A stretch of DNA of 37,558 nucleotides, taken from the NCBI GenBank assembly GCA_934446465.1, contig CAKSEF010000011.1:1-37558 (forward strand). Direction: 5' to 3'. Below the pieces are notes generated by a model. It did not search any database. It saw only the letters and a list, made by a program, of their open reading frames with translations, and was not told where the DNA came from. Shown here one piece after another: positions 1 through 8,143 of the stretch (within the stretch, counting starts at the first letter, position 1; each line of letters starts with the position of its first letter). This DNA is from an uncultured Oscillospiraceae bacterium. GTDB taxonomy: Bacteria > Bacillota > Clostridia > Oscillospirales > JAAYXM01. The position numbers were made by a program, and so were the translations under genes.

Positions 1-1181
1 CCGGCTATTCCGATTCCGCGGTTTTTAATCATATTGTTCTCTATGCAGATATCCTGTCTGCATGGATTTGAGCATACAATTACCGTTTTATCTGCAACCG
101 TTCGGATATTTACCTTTATCTCACCGTCTGCTTTACATTCAATACAGCCGTTTAATGCGTTTTCCAAAAGATTTGACAAAACAGCAACAAAGTCCATGTC
201 AGATATTGCTGTTTTTTCTCTGGTATCCGCCTCGACTGAAACCGAGATTCCGTTCTTTTGTGCGCTTGTATAAAAACTGTTCAAAATGGCATTCACGGTA
301 ATGTTTGGACAGAAGTCGTTTGTTTTTGCAGAGTCCATGCTGTTATTATATTGTTCCAGATAACTGAGAGCCTCTTGGATTTCACCTCTTTTCAGCATAG
401 ACTCAATGTTTTGATTATGATGTCTGAAATCATGACGAATGGTTTTTGCCGCCAGTTCATTTTCCTTTGCGGTTTTAAGCTGTCCTTGTAAATAAGCTAC
501 ATTTTGTTTAATTAACTCAGTGTTACTTTCGGCTATCATAGATTTGAGTGTGCCGAAAATGACCCATAAAATTGATATGTAGATTAAAACGGAAACTGCA
601 AAAAACGGAATATATCTGTCTGCATTTTTGTATTCGGCATTGAAAATTACGACAAATGACGCGAATATTATTAAAAACAAAGCCGAGACAACCGATATGG
701 AGTACCATGTTTTGAGACGTTTACCGGACACGGCTCTTACTGAAGGGCGCAAAAAGTGTATGTATGTTAGAGCCACCGGAATGAATAAAACAGTTCTTAT
801 AATGTTTCTCGCGTAATATGTAACTATCTCAGGCGCTCCTTTGAAAAACACACTGCATATTATAAGTGAAATACACGCGAACATACTGAACACATTTGCA
901 TAGCTGATAAACAGAAAAATCTTTTTGCAAACAGGGTCGGCCGAGCTTAATATAAAAACAAAGAAAGCCATAACAATCGTACTTGTAAAGGCTGCCGCAT
1001 AATAGCCGGGACTGTCTCCGAACATTGCATAGGACAACATTACAAAGCACACAAACGCAACGAAGAATCCCAAATAAATCAATGCTGTTTTTCGGGCGGA
1101 ATATTTCAACTCTGTCATTGCCCAAAATGAAACCAGATGTGAAATTCCGAGCAAAACCATAGCTGTAAATATATGTATCAC
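1..1181 (-). CDS. GHKL-domain sensor histidine kinase, AgrC-like (partial, C-terminus cut off by window edge)
   Basis: Membrane sensor kinase that should phosphorylate the LytTR regulator encoded just upstream. About 393 codons are visible. The first roughly 215 residues are a run of hydrophobic segments (about six membrane passes). A linker helix and an H-box of the form RHDFRHH follow, with the likely phospho-accepting His near residue 250. The N-box (NLLENALNG, key Asn near 341) comes next, then the start of the G-box (NRGIGIA) at the window edge. I chose the GTG at 1181 because its GTGA overlaps the regulator's TGA stop by four bases, typical of translational coupling. HDxxxH kinases of this type often sense peptides, but no agrB/agrD-like gene is visible here, so the ligand is unknown. 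Family assignment is secure; the signal is not. Confidence 0.88.
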   Translation of the reverse strand, partial: MIHIFTAMVLLGISHLVSFWAMTELKYSARKTALIYLGFFVAFVCFVMLSYAMFGDSPGYYAAAFTSTIVMAFFVFILSSADPVCKKIFLFISYANVFSMFACISLIICSVFFKGAPEIVTYYARNIIRTVLFIPVALTYIHFLRPSVRAVSGKRLKTWYSISVVSALFLIIFASFVVIFNAEYKNADRYIPFFAVSVLIYISILWVIFGTLKSMIAESNTELIKQNVAYLQGQLKTAKENELAAKTIRHDFRHHNQNIESMLKRGEIQEALSYLEQYNNSMDSAKTNDFCPNITVNAILNSFYTSAQKNGISVSVEADTREKTAISDMDFVAVLSNLLENALNGCIECKADGEIKVNIRTVADKTVIVCSNPCRQDICIENNMIKNRGIGIA

Positions 1182-1906
1182 TTTTTAACCGCCTCTTCCC
1201 TGTAAAAATCAAAGTACTGCTCCTTAACAGCGTTTCTGAGACGTCTCGGAATGGGGATACTCTGCCCGTCTATCATGATGAGCTCGGTCTGAAGAATACT
1301 CTGCACACATCTCAGATTCACGACATATGAAGCGCCGACCGATATAAAACCTTTCACGCTGTGAAACATATTTTTCATATCGGCAAGGGTTGTGCGCGTT
1401 TTGATATTCTTTCCCGATTTTAAATATATTTCAACGGTATGGTTTCGTGATTCCATATACAGTACCTGATATAAATCAATGCGGTGTATTTCCCGTCCGC
1501 ACGTTACGGGTACAAATAAACGTATGTTTCTTTTCTCAAGCACCCTGTCAAGTGTTTCGATAAGTCTCTCTTTTGTGAATGGCTTTGTCAGATAGTCGTT
1601 GACGTGCATTGCAAATGCCTCAACCGCAAAATCAGGGCTTGTCGTTAAAAAAATGATATCTGTATGATCTTCGCTTTTTGTTTTAAGCTCCTTTGCAATT
1701 TCGGTTCCCAGAATGCCCGGCATACAAATGTCGAGAAGCGCAACATCCGGAACACCGTTTTTGCTTATGTCTTCCAACATATCAAGAGGATTTGAGAAGC
1801 AGGTAATTGTAATAAAAAGTTCAGGATGGATTTTCGCATATTCCAACACAATCTGTTTTATATTTTCAAGTTCATTTATCTGATCATCACATATTGCAAT
1901 ATTCAT
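1178..1906 (-). CDS. LytTR-family response regulator (AgrA/VirR type)
   Basis: DNA-binding response regulator of 242 residues. The receiver domain (about 1-120) has the acidic pair at D7-D8, the phospho-acceptor D59 in the context LLDICMPG, and the conserved YLTKPF lysine. The C-terminal LytTR domain (about 140-240) has the usual YMESRNHTVEIYLKSG strand and the late GASYVVNL segment. The ATG at 1906 has an excellent AGGAGG seven bases upstream; a longer in-frame reading from 1936 lacks such a site. It is the first gene of a two-gene unit with the sensor kinase, overlapping it by four bases. A candidate promoter lies about 110 bases upstream. The target genes cannot be read from the window; no clear pair of LytTR direct repeats was found nearby. 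Confidence 0.93.
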   Translation of the reverse strand: MNIAICDDQINELENIKQIVLEYAKIHPELFITITCFSNPLDMLEDISKNGVPDVALLDICMPGILGTEIAKELKTKSEDHTDIIFLTTSPDFAVEAFAMHVNDYLTKPFTKERLIETLDRVLEKRNIRLFVPVTCGREIHRIDLYQVLYMESRNHTVEIYLKSGKNIKTRTTLADMKNMFHSVKGFISVGASYVVNLRCVQSILQTELIMIDGQSIPIPRRLRNAVKEQYFDFYREEAVKK

Positions 1907-2015
1907 TACAAAACCTCCTTTCGGTGCTTTTACCATACCTCAGTTATAATATATTCAATGTTATAAAGTCTTTGATATGTTATTGCAGAATAAATTCCCG
2001 AATTTTTATACGTTT

Positions 2016-2044
2016 ATTTTAACACATTTCGATATAAAAACCAA
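2016..2044 (-). promoter_or_regulatory. Candidate sigma-A promoter of the two-component operon
   Basis: On the minus strand TTGGTT and TAAAAT are separated by 17 bases. Transcription would begin near 2009, giving a leader of about 100 bases before the regulator. The -35 element overlaps the T-rich end of a weak hairpin at 2034-2073, so the call is tentative. A weaker alternative -10 (TATTAT) lies closer to the gene. Confidence 0.42.
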
Positions 2045-2073
2045 GGCTTCGCTTGATTATTGTGTGGTTTTTC
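2034..2073 (-). terminator. Possible second hairpin downstream of the tRNA-Gln terminator
   Basis: Read on the minus strand, an AAAACCA arm and a TGGTTTT arm flank a region with an inner CAAG/CTTG pairing, ending in a short T-run. It could back up the main terminator at 2078-2121. The pairing is short and the loop long, so this may be chance. Confidence 0.25.
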
Positions 2074-2077
2074 ATGT

Positions 2078-2121
2078 AAAAAAACGTTCAAGACAGATGT
2101 AATCTGTTTTGAACGTTTTTT
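2078..2121 (-). terminator. Intrinsic terminator downstream of tRNA-Gln
   Basis: On the minus strand the arms AACGTTCAAAACAGAT and ATCTGTCTTGAACGTT pair with a single internal mismatch or wobble around a three-base loop, followed by a run of seven T. It directly follows the encoded CCA end of the tRNA. As I see no terminator after the GH13 gene, it may also end readthrough from the long glg operon. Confidence 0.88.
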
Positions 2122-2195
2122 TGGCTGCCGGACTAGGATTTGAACCCAGACAAACAGAGTCAGAGTCTGTCGTGCTACCCTTACACAATCCGGCA
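2122..2195 (-). tRNA. tRNA-Gln, anticodon CUG
   Basis: A full cloverleaf can be drawn. The acceptor arms TGCCGGA and TCCGGCA pair over seven bases. The D-arm is closed by GTG/CAC, the anticodon stem is ACAGA/TCTGT with the loop CTCTGAC, and the T-arm has the loop TTCAAAT. The loop places CTG at the anticodon, which reads CAG (glutamine). The U1-A72 pair and G73 discriminator agree with glutamine identity. The CCA end is encoded. It has a near-consensus promoter directly upstream and an intrinsic terminator directly downstream, so it can be transcribed alone. Confidence 0.95.
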
Positions 2196-2208
2196 ACGAA
2201 CTCTTATT

Positions 2209-2236
2209 ATTATACAGAAAAATAAGGAAATGTCAA
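2209..2236 (-). promoter_or_regulatory. Strong sigma-A promoter for tRNA-Gln
   Basis: Minus strand TTGACA, 16 bases, TATAAT: both hexamers match consensus exactly. The predicted start lies a few bases before the mature 5' end of the tRNA. Confidence 0.88.
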
Positions 2237-2289
2237 GAGTAATTTTCAATTTTTCCTTTTTTATTATTACCGGATACAAATATATCTAT

Positions 2290-4185
2290 TCATTTATCTT
2301 TTAGACAGTGTTTATAAAACTCGTTTGAATACACAGATGCTGAAAAAGGATGTACTTTAACATATCCGTTTCTGCACAAGCCTCCCCCCAAAACCGTTTC
2401 TAAACACTTGCAGTTTCTCAACTTGAGTAACCTTGTGTGCTTACTTCGGTTGATTACGGCAACTGTCATATCACCGGCGTTATTTTGTCGTCTTACGGCA
2501 ATAACTCCTCTTTTTGCATAAATAACCGAAAAATCGCCGTTTATGAGACTGCGAGACGATGTTCTGATGGTTCCGAGTTCTTTATAAAAACCGAGCAAAC
2601 GCTCATCACAGCTCTTCCAATTTACATATCTCCTGTTAAACGGGTCTTCAAACCCCTCCATACCGCGTTCATCGCCGTAATAAATACACGGGGAGCCCGG
2701 GAACATGTATTGCAGAACAGCTGCCTGACGTATCCTCATTCTTGCTGTTTTCAGCTCTTCTTCCGAGAGGCGTCTTACTGCCCGCTGAGCCTTTGAAACG
2801 TCTCTCATTGCACCGACCGAAAGCTCGTTCAGTGCCCTTACCGTGTCGTGTGTTCCGATAATATTCATAAGACAGCGCTGTGAGCATTTGGGGTAGTTTT
2901 CCGCGATGCTCTCAAATACTTCTCTTGCGTCCTGCGCAGTACACTCATTCCGAAGAAATGCAATTATCCCATTCTTTATGGGGTAATTCATTACTCCGTC
3001 AAGGATTCCGTCTGTAAAGTATTTTTTATTTACTCCATATGCCTGTTTTGTCGACGCGTCTTCCCAAACTTCACCTATGATGAGTGCATCGTCCGACTTC
3101 GACCGTGCACATTTTTTTACTTCATTTATAAAGGTGTCGGGAAGCTCGTCTGCAACATCAAGTCTCCATCCCGCAACGCCGACATCCATCCATTTGGAAA
3201 TAACGCTGTTTTTCTCTCCGGATATAAAATCGGCATATGTCGGTTCAAGCTCGTTTACCTGAGGAAGCGTGTTTATTCCCCACCACGATGAATATTTTCC
3301 GTCAGCATCTATGTCATACCAGCACCTGTACGGTGAATTAACATCATTCCACGCACCCGAGTCATTGCCATATCTATGCTCTTTGTTGAAATATATGCTG
3401 TCTGACCCTGTGTGGCTGAATACACCGTCGAGAATCACCCGCATCCCGTTCTTTTTGCAAACACGGCAGAGTTCCCTTAAATCATTCTCATCGCCGAAGT
3501 GGCTGTCTACTTTCATGTAATCGGCGGTGTTATATTTATGATTTGACCATGCCTCAAATATTGGACACAGATAAATATTCTTAACGCCGAGGCTCTTTAG
3601 ATAGCTTATCTTTTCTATTATGCCCCTAATATTTCCTCCGTAAATATCCCGGTTTTGGACAATTCCGTTTTCGTCAGGTTCATAAACAGGTGTTTCGGAA
3701 AGGTCTGAATGTACGAAAAAGTATTCGTCTTTTTCTATTTTGGGGGATTCTGAAGAACGATTAAACCTATCGACAAATATTTGATACGTCACACCGTCAG
3801 CAAGCCACGCGGGTGTACTGTAATCATAAGAATAAACTGTTAGCTGGAATCTTGCGGTATTCTCCTTGCTCTCTGAAAGTCCGCTTTTTCCGAACCACAG
3901 AACTTTACCGTCAAAAAGGTGCAGTTCAAAGCAATACCAAATTATTGCGGGATTTTCAGCGGAAAACAAACACTCTAAAACATCAAAACCCTTGTCAATT
4001 CCGCACCACGTCATAGGCGTACTTGTTTCAATCTTCGTACTGTCATCAAAAGTGAGCAGAGAAACTGTGCTTACATCACACCTTGAAGCATACACCGACA
4101 GAGCGACGGAGCTTCCCTGCTCCGCCGCACCAATCGGTTTCTTATATTTTTCTTTTCTGGGATTAAATACAAAAATATCTTGCAT
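2290..4185 (-). CDS. GH13 alpha-amylase-family glycosidase (neopullulanase/maltogenic type)
   Basis: Glycoside hydrolase of 631 residues acting on alpha-glucans. A beta-rich N-terminal region (about 1-125), like the CBM34-type modules of neopullulanases, precedes the barrel, which opens with YQIFVDRF. Catalytic motifs are all present: region I DGVFSH, region II GWRLDVADE with nucleophile D343, region III GEVWE with acid/base E372, and region IV GTHD with D447. No signal peptide is seen, so it should act in the cytoplasm. It starts 18 bases after the glgP stop, with AAGGTG as ribosome site, and is the last gene of the glycogen block. Since no GlgX or pullulanase-like gene is in the block, it may trim or debranch limit dextrins left by GlgP. 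The exact specificity (cyclomaltodextrinase, neopullulanase, maltogenic amylase) is not readable. Confidence 0.9.
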   Translation of the reverse strand: MQDIFVFNPRKEKYKKPIGAAEQGSSVALSVYASRCDVSTVSLLTFDDSTKIETSTPMTWCGIDKGFDVLECLFSAENPAIIWYCFELHLFDGKVLWFGKSGLSESKENTARFQLTVYSYDYSTPAWLADGVTYQIFVDRFNRSSESPKIEKDEYFFVHSDLSETPVYEPDENGIVQNRDIYGGNIRGIIEKISYLKSLGVKNIYLCPIFEAWSNHKYNTADYMKVDSHFGDENDLRELCRVCKKNGMRVILDGVFSHTGSDSIYFNKEHRYGNDSGAWNDVNSPYRCWYDIDADGKYSSWWGINTLPQVNELEPTYADFISGEKNSVISKWMDVGVAGWRLDVADELPDTFINEVKKCARSKSDDALIIGEVWEDASTKQAYGVNKKYFTDGILDGVMNYPIKNGIIAFLRNECTAQDAREVFESIAENYPKCSQRCLMNIIGTHDTVRALNELSVGAMRDVSKAQRAVRRLSEEELKTARMRIRQAAVLQYMFPGSPCIYYGDERGMEGFEDPFNRRYVNWKSCDERLLGFYKELGTIRTSSRSLINGDFSVIYAKRGVIAVRRQNNAGDMTVAVINRSKHTRLLKLRNCKCLETVLGGGLCRNGYVKVHPFSASVYSNEFYKHCLKDK

Positions 4186-4203
4186 TAAAACACCTTATCA
4201 GAG

Positions 4204-6621
4204 CTATATTTTCTTTAAATGCCAAATCTTGTTTGCGTACTCACTGACACTTCTGTCTGCCGCGAATCTATCGGCATTTGCTATGTTTATAAGAGACTTT
4301 TTATTGAACAGATATTTGTCGGAATACTCTTTATAAACTCTGTCGTGAGCCTTGCAGTAGGAATCAAAGTCCGCAAGAAGCATATACTGGTCGCGGAAAA
4401 GGAGTGAATTTACGATGCCCGGATAGGCGTTTCTCAGGGCTCCCACGCCAACTCCGTCTCGGATATGGTCAAGAACACGTCTGAGCGCGTGATTATTGTG
4501 ATAGTATTCTATCGGAGAATAGCTGTTTGATGCAACTATTCTTTCCACTTCATCAGCCTTTAGTCCGAAAATATAAATATTATCTTCACCGACAGCCTCA
4601 CATATTTCGACGTTTGCACCGTCAAGTGTTCCGACAGTAAGCGCACCGTTGAGCATGAACTTCATGTTGCCGGTTCCCGATGCCTCTTTTCCCGCAATGG
4701 AAATCTGTTCGGAAATTTCCGCAGCAGGAATCATTATTTCCGCAGCAGTAACATTATAATCCTCAACAAATACAACCTTCAGGCGGTCTCTCAGCCGCTC
4801 ATCTGAATTTATCTCGGACGCGACAGAGTTAATCAGTTTAATTATATTTTTTGCCATAGCATATCCTGCTGCAGATTTTGCTCCGAATATATATGTTTTC
4901 GGGGTGAAATCCATATTTGGATTGTCAATCAGCATATGATACTCATACATGATATGCAGGACATTCAAGAGCTGACGTTTATACTCATGCAGACGCTTCG
5001 ACTGTACATCAAAAATAGAATCAGGATTTATCGCGGTATTCGGACAAAGCTTTCTTATGAACCGCTCCTTATTTGCGTGCTTAATCTCTGCAAGTTTATC
5101 CAACACGGTCTTATCGTCAGTGTACTTTAATAACCCCTTGAGAACACCCGCATCTGTATAAAAACCGTCTCCGACAAGCTCCTTAATCAGCTCGGTAAGC
5201 TTCGGGTTTGCCTGACAAAGCCAGCGTCTGTGCGCGATTCCGTTTGTTACATTTGTAAACTTGCACGGGAACATATAGTTGTAGTCAGGGAACACAATGT
5301 TCTTGAGAATATTACTGTGAAGTGCGGAAACGCCGTTTACGGAATAACACGAAGCTATGCAGAGGTTTGCCATTCTTACCTCACCGTTTGCAATGATCGC
5401 AAGACGTCCGATTTTTTCGCGCTCCTCAGGGAAAGTCCTCCAAAGGTCATCGCAAAAACGCCTGTTAATCTCCTCAACTATCATATAAATACGCGGAAGA
5501 AGTGTCTTGAACATATCAATGGTCCAGCGCTCAAGAGCTTCCGCCATTATTGTATGATTTGTATACGCCATACTTTTTGAAACGATATTCCACGCATCAT
5601 CCCATCCAAAGTCCTCTTCATCTATCAAAATTCTCATGAGCTCGGGTATGGCAAGCGTCGGGTGCGTGTCGTTTATATGGATGACGGCTTTGTCTGCAAA
5701 ATTCTCAAGTGTTCCGTACTGCGCTTTATGTTTTTTTACAATACTTTGTATTGTCGCAGAAACAAAGAAGTACTGCTGTTTAAGTCTGAGTGATTTACCT
5801 TCGGTGTGATTGTCTTCGGGATAGAGTATTTTTGATATAACCTCACTCATCGCTTTCTCTTCCATCGATTTTGCATACTCACCTCTTGAGAAAAGCTGCA
5901 TATCAATGGTCTTTGTGGATTTTGCGCTCCATAATCTTAATGTGTTTACTGTCTTTCCCGGATATCCTGAAACAAGCATATCGTTCGGCACGGCAAGAAC
6001 AGTAGCATAGTCGCGATGATTAAACTTGAGCTTATCGCCATCCATATATGAATCGACAACTCCGCCGAATCTGACCTCCTGCGTCTCCTCAATTCTCGGA
6101 ACAGTCCAAACGCTACCTGTTTCAAGCCAGTTATCCGGAAGCTCAACCTGCATGCCATCTATAATTTTCTGCTTAAAAATTCCGTATTCGTAGAGAATTG
6201 AGAAACCCATCCCCGGATAACCGAGAGCTGTCAGAGAGTCCATATAACACGCAGCGAGTCGTCCGAGTCCGCCGTTTCCGAGACCTGCATCTCTCTCTAC
6301 TGCAAGTATATCTTCAAACGAAAAATCCATATCCTTAAGCACATTTTTAAATGTGTCTGTAAGGCTCAGATTGTTCAGGTTGTTGTGCAAAGACTTTCCT
6401 ATCAGAAATTCCATTGACAGATAATATACCTGCTTTAATTTTTTCTTTTCTATTGCTTCTTGGGTGCTCGCCCAGTTTTCCATAAGAATATCTCTTACAA
6501 CAAACGCACACGCAGTATACATCTGCTCTGCGGTTGCCTCGGAAAATTCTATCCCGAAGTGCCTGGTAAGCTTGCCCGCAATCAGCGATTTTACTTTTTT
6601 CTCATCGAAGTGTATCCCCAT
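4204..6621 (-). CDS. glgP: Glycogen/maltodextrin phosphorylase
   Basis: GT35 phosphorylase of 805 residues that releases glucose 1-phosphate from the non-reducing ends of alpha-1,4-glucans. The pyridoxal phosphate site EASGTGNMKFMLNG is intact, with the Schiff-base lysine at about K654. Other family blocks are clear: GNGGLGRLAACYMDS near residue 120, and VTNGIAHRRWL and DVQSKRLHEYKRQLLN in the C-terminal half. The length is normal for bacterial enzymes. The ATG at 6621 has GAGAGGT upstream. It lies 56 bases after glgA and 18 bases before the GH13 gene, with no terminator or good promoter between them. It supplies the breakdown half of the glycogen cycle. Confidence 0.97.
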   Translation of the reverse strand: MGIHFDEKKVKSLIAGKLTRHFGIEFSEATAEQMYTACAFVVRDILMENWASTQEAIEKKKLKQVYYLSMEFLIGKSLHNNLNNLSLTDTFKNVLKDMDFSFEDILAVERDAGLGNGGLGRLAACYMDSLTALGYPGMGFSILYEYGIFKQKIIDGMQVELPDNWLETGSVWTVPRIEETQEVRFGGVVDSYMDGDKLKFNHRDYATVLAVPNDMLVSGYPGKTVNTLRLWSAKSTKTIDMQLFSRGEYAKSMEEKAMSEVISKILYPEDNHTEGKSLRLKQQYFFVSATIQSIVKKHKAQYGTLENFADKAVIHINDTHPTLAIPELMRILIDEEDFGWDDAWNIVSKSMAYTNHTIMAEALERWTIDMFKTLLPRIYMIVEEINRRFCDDLWRTFPEEREKIGRLAIIANGEVRMANLCIASCYSVNGVSALHSNILKNIVFPDYNYMFPCKFTNVTNGIAHRRWLCQANPKLTELIKELVGDGFYTDAGVLKGLLKYTDDKTVLDKLAEIKHANKERFIRKLCPNTAINPDSIFDVQSKRLHEYKRQLLNVLHIMYEYHMLIDNPNMDFTPKTYIFGAKSAAGYAMAKNIIKLINSVASEINSDERLRDRLKVVFVEDYNVTAAEIMIPAAEISEQISIAGKEASGTGNMKFMLNGALTVGTLDGANVEICEAVGEDNIYIFGLKADEVERIVASNSYSPIEYYHNNHALRRVLDHIRDGVGVGALRNAYPGIVNSLLFRDQYMLLADFDSYCKAHDRVYKEYSDKYLFNKKSLINIANADRFAADRSVSEYANKIWHLKKI

Positions 6622-6677
6622 TGAATAGTTACCTCTCTATATATTCTAAACTAAATTGCAAAACTCCCGTCATTCTT

Positions 6678-8117
6678 TTATAAGAGGGACTCGTAGAGTT
6701 TCACGTACTTATCAGCCGATTTTTTCCACGAAAAATCGCTGTTCATACCATTTTTAACGAGTTTTTCCCAAGTATTTGCATCCTTATAAAGCTTACATGC
6801 TTCACGGATGACATAAAGCATATCATTAGCATTATAATCGGTAAAAGAGAAACCGTTCCCCTCACCCGTGAATTTGTTGTACGGAACAATGGTGTCCTTC
6901 AATCCGCCCGTTTCACGCACTATCGGTATTGTACCGTATCGCAGAGCTATCATTTGAGCAAGACCGCACGGTTCACTTCTCGACGGCATAAGGAACATAT
7001 CGGCTCCCGCATAAACCTTCTGCGCCAAATCTGCATTAAAAGCAATATTCACCGACAGTTTATGAGGATACTGCCACTGCTTATCGCGAAGGAACTGTTC
7101 GTATTTCCAATCGCCTGTTCCGACGATAACAAGTTCAATGTCATCGCTGAGCATTTGGTCGATGACGGCTGATATAAGGTCGAGTCCCTTATGAGATACG
7201 AGACGCGTAACCATACCGATGAGAGGTATATCTCTGTCGCTCGGAAGATTTACAAGCTGTTGGAGTTCCTTCTTGTTTTTCTTTTTACCGCTCAAATCAT
7301 CCTTCGAGAAGTTAAAGAACAGGCGTTTGTCGGTCTTGGGATTGTACAGCTTTTGGTCAATGCCGTTAACTATGCCGGAGAGCTTGCCTGCCTCAAACCG
7401 AAGTATAGAATCAAGTCCGTGTCCGAAGTACTCAGTCTTGATTTCCTCGGCATATGTCGGACTCACAGTCGTAACCTTATCCGAACAAATGATTGCGGCT
7501 TTCATAAGATTTACCGCACCGCCGTATTCAAGGAAACCGTTATCAAATTCGGACATGGAGAGTCCCAAGACGTTTTCGACTATCTCTTTACCGAAAACTC
7601 CCTGGTATTCGATATTATGAATGGTGAATATCAATTTGATATTCTCATACTTATCTCGGTTATAGTATTTAAGCTTATAGTAAATGGGAATAAGTGCCGT
7701 TTGCCAATCATGGCAGTGGATGATGTCCGGTTTATAGTTTATATGCGGTAAAATTTCGAGCACGGCAGAAGAGAAGAAAGCAAATCTCTCCGCGTCATCG
7801 TAACAACCGTAAAGTGCGTTTCCGCGTTTGAAATAGTATTCATTGTCGATGAAGTACCATGTAACACCGCGGTCCTCATACTTAAATATTCCACAATACT
7901 GACTCCGCCATGCGACCGGAACAAAAATATTTGTTATATAAGTCATCTTGCTGCGTATGTCAAGCGGTATTCCCTCATACATGGGAATAACAACAGACAC
8001 TTCACATTGCTTTTTCGCTATTTCGGGCGGCAATGAACCTATTACATCGCCAAGTCCGCCTGATTTAATAAACGGAGCTGCTTCCGAGGCCGCTATTAAA
8101 ACTTTTGTAGCGTTCAT
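6678..8117 (-). CDS. glgA: Glycogen synthase (ADP-glucose)
   Basis: GT5 glycosyltransferase of 479 residues that adds glucose from ADP-glucose to glycogen chains. The N-terminal substrate motif KSGGLGDVIGSLP is near residue 20. The C-terminal GT-B signature SRSEPCGLAQMIALRYGT and the following RETGGLKDT are intact. The start at 8117 gives the family's usual N-terminus (MNATKVLIAASEAAPF) and has AAGGAGG eight or so bases upstream. An in-frame extension to 8156 would run back into the end of glgD and has no matching ribosome site. It follows glgD by 26 bases. There are no unusual residues in the motifs I can check. Confidence 0.97.
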   Translation of the reverse strand: MNATKVLIAASEAAPFIKSGGLGDVIGSLPPEIAKKQCEVSVVIPMYEGIPLDIRSKMTYITNIFVPVAWRSQYCGIFKYEDRGVTWYFIDNEYYFKRGNALYGCYDDAERFAFFSSAVLEILPHINYKPDIIHCHDWQTALIPIYYKLKYYNRDKYENIKLIFTIHNIEYQGVFGKEIVENVLGLSMSEFDNGFLEYGGAVNLMKAAIICSDKVTTVSPTYAEEIKTEYFGHGLDSILRFEAGKLSGIVNGIDQKLYNPKTDKRLFFNFSKDDLSGKKKNKKELQQLVNLPSDRDIPLIGMVTRLVSHKGLDLISAVIDQMLSDDIELVIVGTGDWKYEQFLRDKQWQYPHKLSVNIAFNADLAQKVYAGADMFLMPSRSEPCGLAQMIALRYGTIPIVRETGGLKDTIVPYNKFTGEGNGFSFTDYNANDMLYVIREACKLYKDANTWEKLVKNGMNSDFSWKKSADKYVKLYESLL

Positions 8118-8143
8118 ACTTACATTCCTCCTTGATTTAATCT

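Noticed and set aside
829..1212. Open frame of 127 codons on the minus strand overlapping the kinase gene
   Set aside because: It lies in another frame of the sensor kinase coding region, has no ribosome site and no recognisable domain, while the kinase frame carries clear H, N and G boxes.
7191..7751. Open frame of 186 codons on the plus strand opposite glgA
   Set aside because: It is antisense to the conserved glgA coding sequence and shows no domain or ribosome site.
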